DNA from: CAMAVH01 sp046297835
Lineage (GTDB): Bacteria > Pseudomonadota > Alphaproteobacteria > SMXQ01
Direction of reading: 5' to 3'
DNA length: 64,000 bases
Assembly (NCBI GenBank): GCA_046297835.1
Contig: JBKBHI010000001.1
Coordinates: forward strand, 62,001-126,000
Both the position numbers and the translations under genes were made by a program. Positions within the stretch are counted from its first letter, which is position 1. Every line of letters begins with the position of its first letter. Shown piece after piece: positions 33,464 through 43,002 of this stretch. The notes below the pieces were generated by a model, which was not told the DNA's origin, searched no databases, and saw nothing but the letters and a program-made list of their open reading frames with translations.

Positions 33464-34123
33464 TTGACTTTGCCTGATCCGACTTCCCACCCGCCCCTGC
33501 GTATCATTCTGGCCGACGACCATGAGATCGTCCGCCGCGGCATCCGCGACTATCTGCAGCTTCTCGAACCGGGCGTGACGGTGCACGAGGCGAGCACCCT
33601 CGACGAGGTGATGGCGCTGCTCGACAGCATGGGCGGCGCCGAGCTCGTCATCCTCGATCTCAACATGCCGGGCATGAACCGCTTCGCCGGCATCGACATC
33701 GTGCGCCGCCGCGTGCCGGGCGTGCCGGTGGCGATCCTGTCGGGTTCGGTCGAGCGCAACGACGTGCTGCGCGCGCTCGAAGCCGGCGCGATCGGCTTCC
33801 TGCCCAAGCTGCTCGGCGGCGAGGCGATGATCAGCGCGCTGCGCCTGATGATGTCGGGCGAGCGCTACCTGCCGTCCTTCATCCTGGAAGCCGACGGCAC
33901 CATGGGCGACATGCGCCCGCCGCAGGCCATGCATCTGACCGAGCGCGAAGGCCAGGTGCTGCGTCACATCAGCATGGGCCTCTCCAACAAGGAGATCGCG
34001 CGCGAGCTGGGCATCCAGGAAGTCACCGTGAAGCTTCATGTGAAGGCGCTGTTCCGCAAGCTGCAAGTGACCAACCGCACCCAGGCGGCGCGCCGCGCCA
34101 TCGAGCTCGGCCTCGGGCAATAG
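33464..34123 (+). CDS. LuxR-type response regulator (NarL/FixJ family)
   Basis: Response regulator of 219 residues. The receiver (about 12-130) has ADDHE and Asp65 (LVILDLNMPG). The LuxR helix-turn-helix (about 152-215) reads LTEREGQVLRHISMGLSNKEIARELGI and RKLQVTNRTQAARRAIE. Start choice is constrained: an in-frame TGA lies at 33458-33460 and homology begins at LRIILADDH, so only TTG 33464 or TTG 33470 fits. The HTH resembles the two regulators of the fibre island. Confidence 0.9.
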   Translation: MTLPDPTSHPPLRIILADDHEIVRRGIRDYLQLLEPGVTVHEASTLDEVMALLDSMGGAELVILDLNMPGMNRFAGIDIVRRRVPGVPVAILSGSVERNDVLRALEAGAIGFLPKLLGGEAMISALRLMMSGERYLPSFILEADGTMGDMRPPQAMHLTEREGQVLRHISMGLSNKEIARELGIQEVTVKLHVKALFRKLQVTNRTQAARRAIELGLGQ

Positions 34124-34272
34124 CCCGGCTTTCCGCGCCTTTTCGCGTCTTTCCCAGCGCCCTTTCGGCCTGCCCGGCTTCGCGCTAGACTTGCATCAAC
34201 CAAGAGTGCGGCCCTTGCGGGACCGGACCGGGGGGGCTGCAAGAGCGGGCCGCGCGCGCCGCCATCGTTTCC

Positions 34273-34354
34273 GTTTCCCTACGCTTTCGTTTCGCTACGC
34301 TCGATTCCGATACGCCTTCGCTTCGCTGGATTCCTATACGCCTTCGCTTCGCTA
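34273..34354 (+). repeat. Short tandem repeat of about 26 bases, three copies
   Basis: The second and third copies (34303-34328 and 34329-34354) differ at only two positions; both contain TACGCCTTCGCTTCGCT. The first copy (34273-34302) is more diverged and longer. The array lies in the 294-base gap between the response regulator and the CBS gene. Confidence 0.75.
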
Positions 34355-34417
34355 AAGCCGTCGCGTCGATGCCCATGACGAAGTCCCCGATGACCGGGGC
34401 CGCACAGGAGACGTCGC

Positions 34418-34849
34418 ATGCAAGTGATGCAGATTCTGAAAGACAAGGGGGCGGACGTGGTGACCATGTCCGCCGACGAGACCATCGCCGAAGCCGCGAG
34501 GGTGCTGCGCGAGCGGCGCATCGGCGCGATCGTCGTGGTCGGGCCGCGCGGCGAGCTGCAAGGCATCCTGTCGGAGCGCGACGTGGTGCGCTGCCTGGCG
34601 CAGCAGGGCGCGGCTGCGCTCGACGAGCGCGTCGGCGCGGTGATGACCAGCCCGGTCATCACCTGCGAGGCCGACACGTCCCTCGAAGATCTCATGCGCC
34701 TGATGACCAACCGCCGCATCCGCCATCTGCCGGTGGTGCGCGCCGGCCGCCTCGGCGGCATCATCAGCATCGGCGACGTGGTGCGCTTCCGCCTCATGGA
34801 GCTGGAAAGCGAGACGGAGACGCTGCGCGAATATATCGGCGGGCGCTAA
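34418..34849 (+). CDS. Tandem CBS-domain protein
   Basis: Cytoplasmic protein of 143 residues consisting of a pair of CBS domains (about 8-65 and 75-135), which together form a Bateman module that usually binds adenine nucleotides. Characteristic sequences are IGAIVVVGPRGELQGILSERDVVR and IRHLPVVRAGRLGGIISIGDVVR. The ribosome site CAGGAG precedes the ATG. There is no enzyme domain, so it is probably a sensor or regulator by interaction. Confidence 0.9.
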   Translation: MQVMQILKDKGADVVTMSADETIAEAARVLRERRIGAIVVVGPRGELQGILSERDVVRCLAQQGAAALDERVGAVMTSPVITCEADTSLEDLMRLMTNRRIRHLPVVRAGRLGGIISIGDVVRFRLMELESETETLREYIGGR

Positions 34850-34866
34850 CCCCCGGCGCTGGCGGT

Positions 34867-35442
34867 TCAGCGCCGCGCCTCCCCGCCGGCGCGGATTTCG
34901 ACCGGCGTGCGCGCGATCTTGCCATAGATGTCGCGCATGCGGCGGATCGGCCACCAGTCGTAGAGGAATATCTCGACCGGCCGCCACATGGCGACCCAAC
35001 CGATGATCATCAGCCCCTCGCCGACGAGCCGCGACGGCGCGCCGTCGCCGAGCGACAGCACGATTTCTCGCGCGCCCATGCAGGCGACGAGAAACAGCAG
35101 GCCGATGAGCGCGGCGAGGCGGCCTTGCGCCAGCAAGCGGTGCAGCGCGGCCTGCTCGGCCCATCGGCGATAGTCGAAATAATGCTGGATCGCGTCTGTG
35201 ACGTTGGCCGCCTCGGCGGCGGCACGCTCCGCCTCGGGAACGTGGACGAGCAGTTTCAGCGGCATGGCGCGCGGCAGCTCGCGCACCGATTCGACAATAT
35301 AAGCTTCGGCGTCGCGATCGATATCCTTTTCGTGGAATGGGGCGGGATCGAGCGAGTTGAACAATTGGCCGACGCTTTGCAGCCGTATCTCGATCAGGCC
35401 GTAGCCTGCCTCTTGCCGACAGGCGCCATATGGCCGTTCCAT
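34867..35442 (-). CDS. Hypothetical membrane protein
   Basis: Protein of 191 residues with two likely membrane helices (LAALIGLLFLVACMGAREIVL and LVGEGLMIIGWVAMWRPVEIFLYDWW, about 108-165) and a soluble N-terminal part. It ends in a basic cytoplasmic tail after RRMRDIYGKIARTPVEI. GGAGG stands 6 bases before the ATG at 35442. It is divergent from the SemiSWEET gene. The family is not recognised. Confidence 0.65.
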   Translation of the reverse strand: MERPYGACRQEAGYGLIEIRLQSVGQLFNSLDPAPFHEKDIDRDAEAYIVESVRELPRAMPLKLLVHVPEAERAAAEAANVTDAIQHYFDYRRWAEQAALHRLLAQGRLAALIGLLFLVACMGAREIVLSLGDGAPSRLVGEGLMIIGWVAMWRPVEIFLYDWWPIRRMRDIYGKIARTPVEIRAGGEARR

Positions 35443-35542
35443 GGTCCCCTCCGCCGCGCGGGCCGCGCCGGCCCCACCCGATGATATCCCGGAGCCGTTT
35501 CCGCTTGCCAGCGGCGTCGCGGCGCGGCAGAAACGGCGCGTC

Positions 35543-35776
35543 ATGACGTTCGCCACCTTCATCGGCCTCGCCGCCGCCTGCCTGACCACCGTCGCCTTCG
35601 CGCCGCAGGTGCTGAAAGCGTGGCGCTCGCGCTCGACGCGCGACCTGTCGCTCGGCATGTATCTGGTGCTGGCGAGCGGCATCGTGCTGTGGCTGGTCTA
35701 CGGCCTGATGATCGGCGATTTGCCGCTGATCCTCGCCAACGCCGTGACGCTGCTGCTCGTCTCGATCATCCTCTAA
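35543..35776 (+). CDS. SemiSWEET-type sugar transporter
   Basis: Three-helix half transporter of 77 residues. The PQ motif lies in the first helix (TTVAFAPQVLKAWRSRSTRDLSLG), followed by helices two and three (MYLVLASGIVLWLVYGLMI, LPLILANAVTLLLVSIIL). SemiSWEETs work as dimers and move sugars along their gradient. The frame continues upstream to 35441, but ATG 35543 gives the normal N-terminus. Confidence 0.85.
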   Translation: MTFATFIGLAAACLTTVAFAPQVLKAWRSRSTRDLSLGMYLVLASGIVLWLVYGLMIGDLPLILANAVTLLLVSIIL

Positions 35777-35859
35777 TGCAAGATCCGCCACGGCTGAGCG
35801 CGCGTTAGCGCGCCTGAGACATGGCTGCGCGTGACTGCGCGCGCTTGGGCGCGCCGGCG

Positions 35860-36240
35860 TCAGCCGCGCGGACGCGGCTCGCTCGGCGGCGCGTAGGTCG
35901 CCCAGTCATGGCACGGCGCGGCGGGCGGCGGCAGGTCGCCGACCCTGTCGCGGTGGCGGTGCATATAGGTCTTGGCGATGAAGTTCGCCGTGATCGGCGC
36001 CGTCAGCAGCAGGAACAGCGTGATCAGCAGCTCGTGGATCGACAGGTCGCCGGCGAAAACGGCGAAATAGACCATGGACGCGATCAGGATGCTGCCGACG
36101 CCGAGCGACGTCGCCTTGGTCGGCGCGTGCAGGCGGGTCATCAGCTCCGGCAGCTTGACCAGCCCGTAGGAGCCGACGAGCGCGAAGACGCCGCCGCTCA
36201 CGATGAGGGCGGAGACGACGATTTCCGCGATCAGTTCCAT
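35860..36240 (-). CDS. mnhG: Mrp-type Na+/H+ antiporter subunit G
   Basis: Small membrane subunit of the multi-subunit monovalent cation/proton antiporter, 126 residues with three hydrophobic segments. The motif GSYGLVKLPELMTRLHAPTKATSLGVG is diagnostic. Last gene of a six-gene minus-strand operon; it starts 13 bases after mnhF. Confidence 0.92.
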   Translation of the reverse strand: MELIAEIVVSALIVSGGVFALVGSYGLVKLPELMTRLHAPTKATSLGVGSILIASMVYFAVFAGDLSIHELLITLFLLLTAPITANFIAKTYMHRHRDRVGDLPPPAAPCHDWATYAPPSEPRPRG

Positions 36241-36253
36241 TTCGTCTCCTCCT

Positions 36254-36523
36254 TCATTCGATCACGTCGCCGCGCAGCAGGAACTTGCAATAGGCCACGG
36301 TCGAGACGAAGCCGACCATGGCGAAGAACATGGCCGCTTCGAAATAGATCGTCGTGCCGCGCTGGATGCCGTAGAGAACGATCAAGCCGATCGCGTTGAT
36401 GACCATCGTGTCGAGCGCGAGCACCCGGTCGGTGATGCTGGGGCCGACGGACAAGCGCCAGAGATTGAGCAGCAGGGCCGCGCCGACGCAGGCGAAGCCG
36501 AAGATCAGCGCGTAGGCGATCAT
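36254..36523 (-). CDS. mnhF: Mrp-type Na+/H+ antiporter subunit F
   Basis: Membrane subunit of 89 residues with three helices. VGPSITDRVLALDTMVINAIGLIVL is the family signature. Its start overlaps the end of mnhE by 4 bases (ATGA), supporting coupled translation. Confidence 0.92.
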   Translation of the reverse strand: MIAYALIFGFACVGAALLLNLWRLSVGPSITDRVLALDTMVINAIGLIVLYGIQRGTTIYFEAAMFFAMVGFVSTVAYCKFLLRGDVIE

Positions 36524-37014
36524 TCGAAAATCTCCTTCAGCCGGGACTCGTAACGTCGCTTGATGTCGGCGATGGCGGCGTCCGGGTCCGGCACGTTCAG
36601 GCCGTGGACGAGCAGGCTGCCGCCGTCCGACGACAGATCGCAGCTCACCGTGCCGGGGGTCATGGTGATGGTGCCGGCCAGGATGGCGACCGCTTCCGGC
36701 GTGCGCAGATCGAGCGGCACGGCGAAGAAGCGCGATTGCAGGTCGGCGTTGCGCTTGAACAGGATGAGATAGGCCACTTGCAGGTTGGCGACGACGATGT
36801 CGCGCAGGACCAGGAGCCCATAGGCGGCGATCTTGAACGGGCCGCGGACGCGCGGCGCGCCCGGCCAGTAGGCCGAGGTGAACAGCGGAATGAGCCAGCC
36901 GAGGATCAGCCCGAACAGCATGCCGCCGAGCGAGAAATCGTTCAGCAGCAGCACCCAGACGATGGCCAGGGTCAGGCTGAGGATCGGGTGGGGCAGATAT
37001 TTCAAGCGCGGCAT
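36520..37014 (-). CDS. mnhE: Mrp-type Na+/H+ antiporter subunit E
   Basis: Membrane subunit of 164 residues. Two N-terminal hydrophobic stretches are followed by LRDIVVANLQVAYLIL and by the soluble part TITMTPGTVSCDLSSDGGSLLVHGLNV, typical of MnhE/PhaE. It starts 4 bases after mnhD. Confidence 0.92.
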   Translation of the reverse strand: MPRLKYLPHPILSLTLAIVWVLLLNDFSLGGMLFGLILGWLIPLFTSAYWPGAPRVRGPFKIAAYGLLVLRDIVVANLQVAYLILFKRNADLQSRFFAVPLDLRTPEAVAILAGTITMTPGTVSCDLSSDGGSLLVHGLNVPDPDAAIADIKRRYESRLKEIFE

Positions 37015-37018
37015 GGGT

Positions 37019-38575
37019 TCATCCTCGGTCCGCGCCGAGCACGGCGTCGATATAACCGCTCGGCGCGAAAAGCTGGCCTGCCGTGGCGGCGAAATAGTCC
37101 ATGGCGGGACCGGCGAAGATCGTCAGGGCCGCCATCGCCGCGAACAGTCCGGCGATCGCCAGGAACGGCAACGCGTCGCCGGTCGTCTCGTGCGGATCGC
37201 TCGGCGCGGCCGTCGCGGCCGTCGCGGCGCTTTTCCAGAACAGCACGCTGCCGGCGCGGGCGAACCCGACGAGGGCGATCAAGGTGGTCCCGAGAATGAC
37301 GGCCCAGGACCAGCCCATGACGTTCCAGCCCAGGAGGTTCGCGCCTGTCGCCGTAGCTTCGCGCGTCGCGTCGAGGATGAGCAGTTTGCCGATGAAGCCG
37401 CTGAGCGGCGGCATGCCGGCCATGGCGACGGCGGCGAGCATGAACAGCGCCGACAGCGCGCCGTCGCCGGAGAAGCGCGGCGCGGCGATCAGCGCGTCGC
37501 CGGCCGCGCCGCGCCGCTCGACGATCAGGCCGACGACGAGGAACAGCGCGGCCGTCGCCAGCGTCGAATGGACGAGGTAGTAGAGGCCGGCGGCCACGGC
37601 TTCGGGGGTGAAGCTGCCGATGGCGACGAGCAGCGTGCCCATCGAGCCGACGGCGGCGAAGCAGGCGAGCAGGAGCAACCCCCGCGCGGCGAGCAGGCCG
37701 ATCGTGCCGAGCGCCAGCGTGACGAGCGCGGCCGGCAGCAGCCAGGGCGCGGCGATCCAGGCGAGCTCGCCGGCGCCTTCGCCGAAGGCGAGCGTATAGA
37801 CCCGGAGGATGGAGTAAGCGCCGACCTTGGTCATGATGGCGAACAGCGCGACGACCGGCGCGCAGGCCGCGGCATAGGCGACCGGCAGCCAGAAATGCAG
37901 CGGCACCAGCGCCGCCTTGATGGCGAAGACGACGAGCAGCAGCAGCGCGCCGGCCTTGAGCAGCGCCTGGTCGCCGGCGGGGACTTGCGGCGCTTTGACC
38001 GCCAGGTCGGCCATGTTGAGCGTGCCGGTGACGCCGTAGATCAGGCCCACCGCGATGAGGAAGAGCACCGATCCGGCGAGATTGACCGTGACATATTGGA
38101 TGCCGGCTTTGAAGCGGGCGACGCCCGCGCCGTGCAGCATCAGGCCGTACGAGGCGATCAGCAGAACTTCGAAGAACACGAACAGATTGAACAAGTCGCC
38201 GGTCAGGAACGCGCCGTTTACGCCCATGATCTGGAATTGGAACAGGGCGTGGAAATGCCAGCCGCGATGGTCCCATTCGTCGATGGCGTAGAGCAGCACC
38301 AGCAGCGACAGCAGCGACGTCAGCGTCACCATCAGGGCCGACAGCCGGTCGAGCACGAGAACGATGCCGAAGGGCGCGGCCCAATTGCCGAGCTGATAGA
38401 CCTCGGGCGGATTGTTCGCGGCGTGGATCAGCAGGGCGACGGAGATCGCCAAGACCGCCGCGGCGGACGCGAGCGAGAAGATGCGTTGCAGCGACAGGCT
38501 GCGGCGCATCATGAGCACGATCAGCGGCGCGACGAGCGCGGGGATGACGATGGGGGCGACGATCCAATGGTTCAC
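37019..38575 (-). CDS. mnhD: Mrp-type Na+/H+ antiporter subunit D
   Basis: Large proton-channel-like subunit, 518 residues, homologous to complex I NuoM/N. About fourteen hydrophobic segments. The conserved membrane Lys/His/Glu features appear in YAIDEWDHRGWHFHALFQFQIMG, LLIASYGLML, and FAIKAALVPLHFWLPVAYAA. It overlaps mnhC by 4 bases. Confidence 0.93.
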   Translation of the reverse strand: MNHWIVAPIVIPALVAPLIVLMMRRSLSLQRIFSLASAAAVLAISVALLIHAANNPPEVYQLGNWAAPFGIVLVLDRLSALMVTLTSLLSLLVLLYAIDEWDHRGWHFHALFQFQIMGVNGAFLTGDLFNLFVFFEVLLIASYGLMLHGAGVARFKAGIQYVTVNLAGSVLFLIAVGLIYGVTGTLNMADLAVKAPQVPAGDQALLKAGALLLLVVFAIKAALVPLHFWLPVAYAAACAPVVALFAIMTKVGAYSILRVYTLAFGEGAGELAWIAAPWLLPAALVTLALGTIGLLAARGLLLLACFAAVGSMGTLLVAIGSFTPEAVAAGLYYLVHSTLATAALFLVVGLIVERRGAAGDALIAAPRFSGDGALSALFMLAAVAMAGMPPLSGFIGKLLILDATREATATGANLLGWNVMGWSWAVILGTTLIALVGFARAGSVLFWKSAATAATAAPSDPHETTGDALPFLAIAGLFAAMAALTIFAGPAMDYFAATAGQLFAPSGYIDAVLGADRG

Positions 38576-38928
38576 GGCCGGCCGTCCTCTGTCGGGCGTT
38601 CGGGCGCTTCGCGGCCGTCGACATGGTCGTCGCCCAGCTCCAGGAACCCGCGCAGCGCCAGCACGACGATCAGCGCCGTCATGCCGAAGGCGATGACGAT
38701 GGCGGTGAGCACCAGCGCTTGCGGCAGCGGGTCGGTGTAAGACTCGAGCTGGAGCCGCAGGATCGGCGGCGCGTCGATGCGCAGGCGGCCCATGGCGAAG
38801 AGCAGCAGGTTGACGGCATAAGACAGCAGGGTGAGGCCGAGGATCACCGGGAAGGTGCGGCCGCGCAGCAGCAGATAGACGCCGCCCGCCGTCAGCACGC
38901 CGATGCCGCTCGCGAGGAGAAATTCCAT
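38572..38928 (-). CDS. mnhC: Mrp-type Na+/H+ antiporter subunit C
   Basis: NuoK-like membrane subunit of 118 residues with three helices. GVLTAGGVYLLLRGRTFPVILGLTLLSYAVNLLLFAMG and TDPLPQALVLTAIVIAFGMTALIVVLALR match the family. It follows mnhA with a 1-base gap. A short charged C-terminal tail is present. Confidence 0.92.
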   Translation of the reverse strand: MEFLLASGIGVLTAGGVYLLLRGRTFPVILGLTLLSYAVNLLLFAMGRLRIDAPPILRLQLESYTDPLPQALVLTAIVIAFGMTALIVVLALRGFLELGDDHVDGREAPERPTEDGRP

Positions 38929-38929
38929 G

Positions 38930-41800
38930 TCAGGCCCCCGTGCTTGGATTGGCGGCTGGGGGCGCGCCCGGCCGCTGCGCTAGGTCGGGCGACAGCGGCG
39001 AATCCGGGATGGGATGAGGTTCGGCGCGCTGGCTGACGCGCGACAGGTTGGCCAGCGCGAGCATCACCGCGCCGACGACGGTGAGGAACACGCCGAGGTC
39101 GAAGCCCATGGCGGTCGCCAGCTCGAAGGTGCCGAACAGCGGCAGGGTGAAATAGCCGAAGTCGCTGGTCAGGAACGGCCGGCCGGCGAACCAGGCGCCG
39201 ACGCCGGTGAGGCCGGCGATGATCACGCCATAGCCGATCAAGGCGTGATAATCGACGCGCTGGCGCTGATGCGCCCAAGCGAAACCGCTGGCCATATATT
39301 GCATGATGAGCGCGATCGAGACGATCAAGCCGGCGATGAAGCCGCCGCCCGGCTCGTTGTGGCCGCGCAGGAAGATGTAGATGCCGACCAGGATGGCGAG
39401 CGGCAGCATGACGCGGCCGGCGATCACCAGCATGAGCGGATGCGGATCCTCCGACTGCGGGTAATCGGCGACCCAATGGCGCAGCCGGCGGCCGGTGTCG
39501 CCGTGCAGCGCGCTGTCGAGCAGAGCAAAGATCGCCAGGCCGGCGATGCCGAGCACGATGATCTCGCCGAACGTGTCGAAGCCGCGGAAGTCCACCAGGA
39601 TCACGTTGACGACGTTGGTGCCGCCGCCGCCGGTGTAGGAATTCTCCAGATGGTAGGCGGAGATCGAATCGACATCGCGCGTCAGCACCGCCCAGGCCGC
39701 GCCGCCGACGCCGAGGCCGGCGAGGACGGAGAGGCCTGCGTCGCGGATCACGCGGCCGGGCTTGCTTTCGGCCGGCGTCTGTTTCGGCAGGAAGTTGAGC
39801 GCGAGCAGCAGCAGGATCACGGTGACGACTTCGACCGAGATCTGCGTCAGCGCCAGATCGGGCGCGGAGAATTGCAGGAAGCAGAGCGAGACGATCAAGC
39901 CGATCACCGCGACGAGCACCAGGGTGAGCAAGCGGCGGCGGTGCAGCAGCACGGTCGCGCCGGCGGCGGCGATCAGCAGCGCCCAGGCGATGACGGCGAT
40001 GTAGCTCGGCGCGAGCGTCGGGCGCGCGCCGGCGGCGTGCGGCGCGGTGAAGAAGCCGGCGAAGCCGAGCACGAGCGCCGCGCCGACCATGCAGGCGAGG
40101 TAGCGTTGCAGGCTGCCGTTCTGCAGCGCGTCGGTGACGCGGCGGGCCGCGCTCACGGCGGCGGCGATGACGGCGTCGAACAGGGCTTTGGCTTCGGGGC
40201 GCGGCGCCGATTCGCGCAGGCGCTTGGCCGCCGCGTGACGCCACAGCAAGAACGCGCCGCCGGCAAGCGCGATCACGCTCATGGCGAGCGCCGGGGTCAG
40301 GCCGTGCCAGATCGCCAATTCGTAAGCCGGGGCGCGGCCGCCCGTCACCGCGCCGGCGGCGACAGCGACGAGGTCGCCGGCGATCAGCGCGGGCAGCACG
40401 CCGATCAGCACGACGAGCGCGACGAGAACGGCGGGCGGCAGCCACAGGGCGACCGGCGGATCGTGCGGATGATGCGGATAATCGGCGCGCGCCGGGCCGA
40501 GGAAGACGTGGAACACGTAGCGGAAGGAATAGGCCGCCGAGAACAGCGCGGCGATCGTGACCAGCAGCGGCACGACCCAGCCCTGGCCGAGCCACGGCGT
40601 ATGCCAGGCCTCTTCGAGCATCATCTCTTTCGACAGGAAGCCGTTGAACAGCGGAATGCCGGCCATCGACGCGGCGGCGACCATCGCCAGCGTCGCGGTC
40701 AGCGGCATCAGGCTCATCAGCCCGCCGAGCTTCTTGATGTCGCGCGTGCCGGCTTCGTGGTCGACGATGCCGGCGGTCATGAACAGCGCCGCCTTGAAGG
40801 TCGCGTGGTTGAGGATGTGGAACACGCCGACGAGCGCCGCCATCGGCGTGCCGAAGCCGAGCAGCATGGTGACGAGGCCGAGATGGCTTACCGTCGAATA
40901 GGCGAGCAGGCCCTTGAGGTCGTCCTTGAACAGGGCGATCCAGGCGGCGACGACCATGGTGACGAGGCCGGTCGTGGCGACGAGATAGAACCAGGCTTCG
41001 GTGCCGGCGAGCGCCGGCCACAGGCGCGCGAGCAGGAAGATGCCGGCCTTCACCATGGTCGCGCTGTGCAGATAGGCGCTGACCGGCGTCGGCGCGGCCA
41101 TGGCGTGCGGCAGCCAGAAATGGAAGGGGAATTGCGCCGACTTGGTGAAAGTGCCGCCGAGGATCAGGATCAGCGCCGGCAGATAGAGCGGCGATTGGCG
41201 GATCGCCTCGCCCTGCGTGATGATGACCGAGATGTCGTAGGAGCCGGCGATGTCGCCGAGGATCAGCATGCCGGCGATCATCGCCAGACCGCCGCCGCCG
41301 GTGACGGCCAGCGCCATGCGCGCGCCCTGGCGGCCTTCGGGCAGGTGCCGCCAATAGCCGATCAGCAGGAACGAGCTGAGGCTCGTCAGCTCCCAGAAGA
41401 CCAGCAGCAGCAGGATGTTGTCGGACAGCACGATGCCGACCATCGCGCCCTGGAACAGCAGCAGGAAGACGTAGAACTTGCCCATCGGGTCTTCCTTGGC
41501 GAGATAGCTGCGGGCATAGACGATGATGAGCAGGCCGATGAACAGGATGAGGCCGGCGAACAGCAGGCCGAGCCCGTCGAGGAAGAAATTGGCGTTGAGG
41601 CCGAGCGCCGGCAGCCATTCGAGCCGCGTCGTCACGACCTCGCCGCGCAGCACCGCCGGCGCGTGTTGCAGCAGCAGGATCAGCGCCAGACCGGTGACGG
41701 CTCCGGCGGACGCGGCGCAGGCGTTGCGGCCCGACCGGATCATCAGCGCCGGCAGGATGGCCCCCGCGAACGGCAGCAGAACGATCAAGAAGAGGCTCAT
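38930..41800 (-). CDS. mnhA: Mrp-type Na+/H+ antiporter subunit A with fused subunit B
   Basis: Main proton-pathway subunit, 956 residues. The first 500 or so residues are NuoL-like (LTSLSSFLLIGYW, FPFHFWLPHAMAAPTPVSAYLHSATMVKAGIFLLAR). MbhD/MbhE-like helices follow (around 640-760), and the C-terminal part (about 795-940) is an MnhB domain (PLAILVGIYIFLRGHNEPGGGFIAGL). No separate mnhB exists in the operon, so the fusion supplies it. The frame extends 26 codons upstream; ATG 41800 gives the normal N-terminus (MSLFLIVLLPF). The operon handles Na+ or K+ and pH homeostasis. Confidence 0.93.
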   Translation of the reverse strand: MSLFLIVLLPFAGAILPALMIRSGRNACAASAGAVTGLALILLLQHAPAVLRGEVVTTRLEWLPALGLNANFFLDGLGLLFAGLILFIGLLIIVYARSYLAKEDPMGKFYVFLLLFQGAMVGIVLSDNILLLLVFWELTSLSSFLLIGYWRHLPEGRQGARMALAVTGGGGLAMIAGMLILGDIAGSYDISVIITQGEAIRQSPLYLPALILILGGTFTKSAQFPFHFWLPHAMAAPTPVSAYLHSATMVKAGIFLLARLWPALAGTEAWFYLVATTGLVTMVVAAWIALFKDDLKGLLAYSTVSHLGLVTMLLGFGTPMAALVGVFHILNHATFKAALFMTAGIVDHEAGTRDIKKLGGLMSLMPLTATLAMVAAASMAGIPLFNGFLSKEMMLEEAWHTPWLGQGWVVPLLVTIAALFSAAYSFRYVFHVFLGPARADYPHHPHDPPVALWLPPAVLVALVVLIGVLPALIAGDLVAVAAGAVTGGRAPAYELAIWHGLTPALAMSVIALAGGAFLLWRHAAAKRLRESAPRPEAKALFDAVIAAAVSAARRVTDALQNGSLQRYLACMVGAALVLGFAGFFTAPHAAGARPTLAPSYIAVIAWALLIAAAGATVLLHRRRLLTLVLVAVIGLIVSLCFLQFSAPDLALTQISVEVVTVILLLLALNFLPKQTPAESKPGRVIRDAGLSVLAGLGVGGAAWAVLTRDVDSISAYHLENSYTGGGGTNVVNVILVDFRGFDTFGEIIVLGIAGLAIFALLDSALHGDTGRRLRHWVADYPQSEDPHPLMLVIAGRVMLPLAILVGIYIFLRGHNEPGGGFIAGLIVSIALIMQYMASGFAWAHQRQRVDYHALIGYGVIIAGLTGVGAWFAGRPFLTSDFGYFTLPLFGTFELATAMGFDLGVFLTVVGAVMLALANLSRVSQRAEPHPIPDSPLSPDLAQRPGAPPAANPSTGA

Positions 41801-41944
41801 AAGGTCTCTTTGAAGTGCGAAGGGATGGGGGCGGGGGCGGAAGCGGCATAAGATTATTGAGATGGCCGGGTGCGTCAAGAAAACTCGGCGCGCGCCGCAT
41901 GACCCGGCCGCGCCGGATAAATAAGTATGGCGGGAAACGCGCGG

Positions 41945-42943
41945 CTAGACCGCGAGCACGATCTTGCCGATATGCTCGCCCGCTTCCATCAGGCGGTGCG
42001 CGTCGGCGGCTTGCGCGAGCGGGAAGGTCGCGAAGATCAGCGGCGCGACGCGGCCGGCCGACAGCGCCGGCCAGACGCGCTCTTCCAATTCGCGCGCCAC
42101 CGCGCTCTTGAAGGCGACGTCGCGCGGGCGCAGCGTCGAGCCGGTGACGGTGAGGCGCTTGAGCATGATCGTCTGGAAGTCGATCTCGGCCTTGCGGCCT
42201 TTCTGGAAGGCGATGAAGACCAGCCGGCCGTCCGGCGCGAGCGCGGCGATGTCGCGCGCGATGTAATCGCCGCCGACCATGTCGAGGATGACGTTCGCGC
42301 CCTTGCCGTCGGTCGCGGCCTTGACGGCTTCGACGAAATCCTCGGTCCGGTAATTGATCGCGCGCGCCGCGCCGAGGCGGGCGCAGGCGGCGCATTTCTC
42401 GTCGCTGCCGGCGGTGACGAGCGCGCGCGCGCCGAGCAGATTGGCGATCTGGATGGCGGTCGTGCCGATGCCGCTCGACCCGCCGTGGACCAGCAGCGTC
42501 TCGCCGGCGGCGAGCTTGGCGCGCTGGGCGAGGTTGCTCCACACGGTGAAGAAGGTTTCCGGCAAGGCGGCGGCGCGGACCGCGTCGAACCCGTCCGGCC
42601 ATGGCAGGCATTGGCCGGCGGGCGCGGCGCAATATTCGGCGTAGCCGCCGCCCGTCACCAGGGCGCAGACCTTGTCGCCGATCTGCCAGCGCTCGGCGCC
42701 CGGCGCGACGGCGACGATCTCGCCGGCGATCTCAAGGCCCGGCAGGTCGCTGGCGCCGGGCGGCGGCGGATAGCCGCCCTTGCGCTGGGAAACGTCGGGC
42801 CGGTTGACGCCGGCGGCGGCGACTTTCACCAGCATCTCGCCGTCTCGCAGGGCGGGCAGCGGGCGCGTGGCCGGGCGCAAAACGTCGGGACCGCCGGGCT
42901 CGGCGATCTCGATGGCGGTCATCTGTGAAGGAAGCGCGTTCAT
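41945..42943 (-). CDS. NAD(P)H:quinone oxidoreductase, zeta-crystallin type (MDR family)
   Basis: Medium-chain dehydrogenase/reductase without structural zinc, 332 residues. VAAAGVNRPDVSQRKGGYPPPPG, LPGLEIAGEIVAVG-like sequence and the cofactor fingerprint VHGGSSGIGTTAIQIANLLGA (about 140-160) identify the quinone oxidoreductase group. A second ATG at 42922 is possible. It is transcribed in the same direction as the antiporter operon but 144 bases upstream of it, so co-transcription is uncertain. Confidence 0.88.
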   Translation of the reverse strand: MNALPSQMTAIEIAEPGGPDVLRPATRPLPALRDGEMLVKVAAAGVNRPDVSQRKGGYPPPPGASDLPGLEIAGEIVAVAPGAERWQIGDKVCALVTGGGYAEYCAAPAGQCLPWPDGFDAVRAAALPETFFTVWSNLAQRAKLAAGETLLVHGGSSGIGTTAIQIANLLGARALVTAGSDEKCAACARLGAARAINYRTEDFVEAVKAATDGKGANVILDMVGGDYIARDIAALAPDGRLVFIAFQKGRKAEIDFQTIMLKRLTVTGSTLRPRDVAFKSAVARELEERVWPALSAGRVAPLIFATFPLAQAADAHRLMEAGEHIGKIVLAV

Positions 42944-43002
42944 GGCTGCAATCTAGCACGCGCTTTCGGTTATGATGAGCCGTCTCGCGCCCTGAGGAGC
43001 CC

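Noticed and set aside
39014..41851. Very long open frame on the plus strand opposite mnhA (945 codons)
   Set aside because: Its product is a Glu/Arg/Gln/His-rich string without family resemblance, exactly opposite a clear membrane protein gene. High GC removes stops from the antisense frame.
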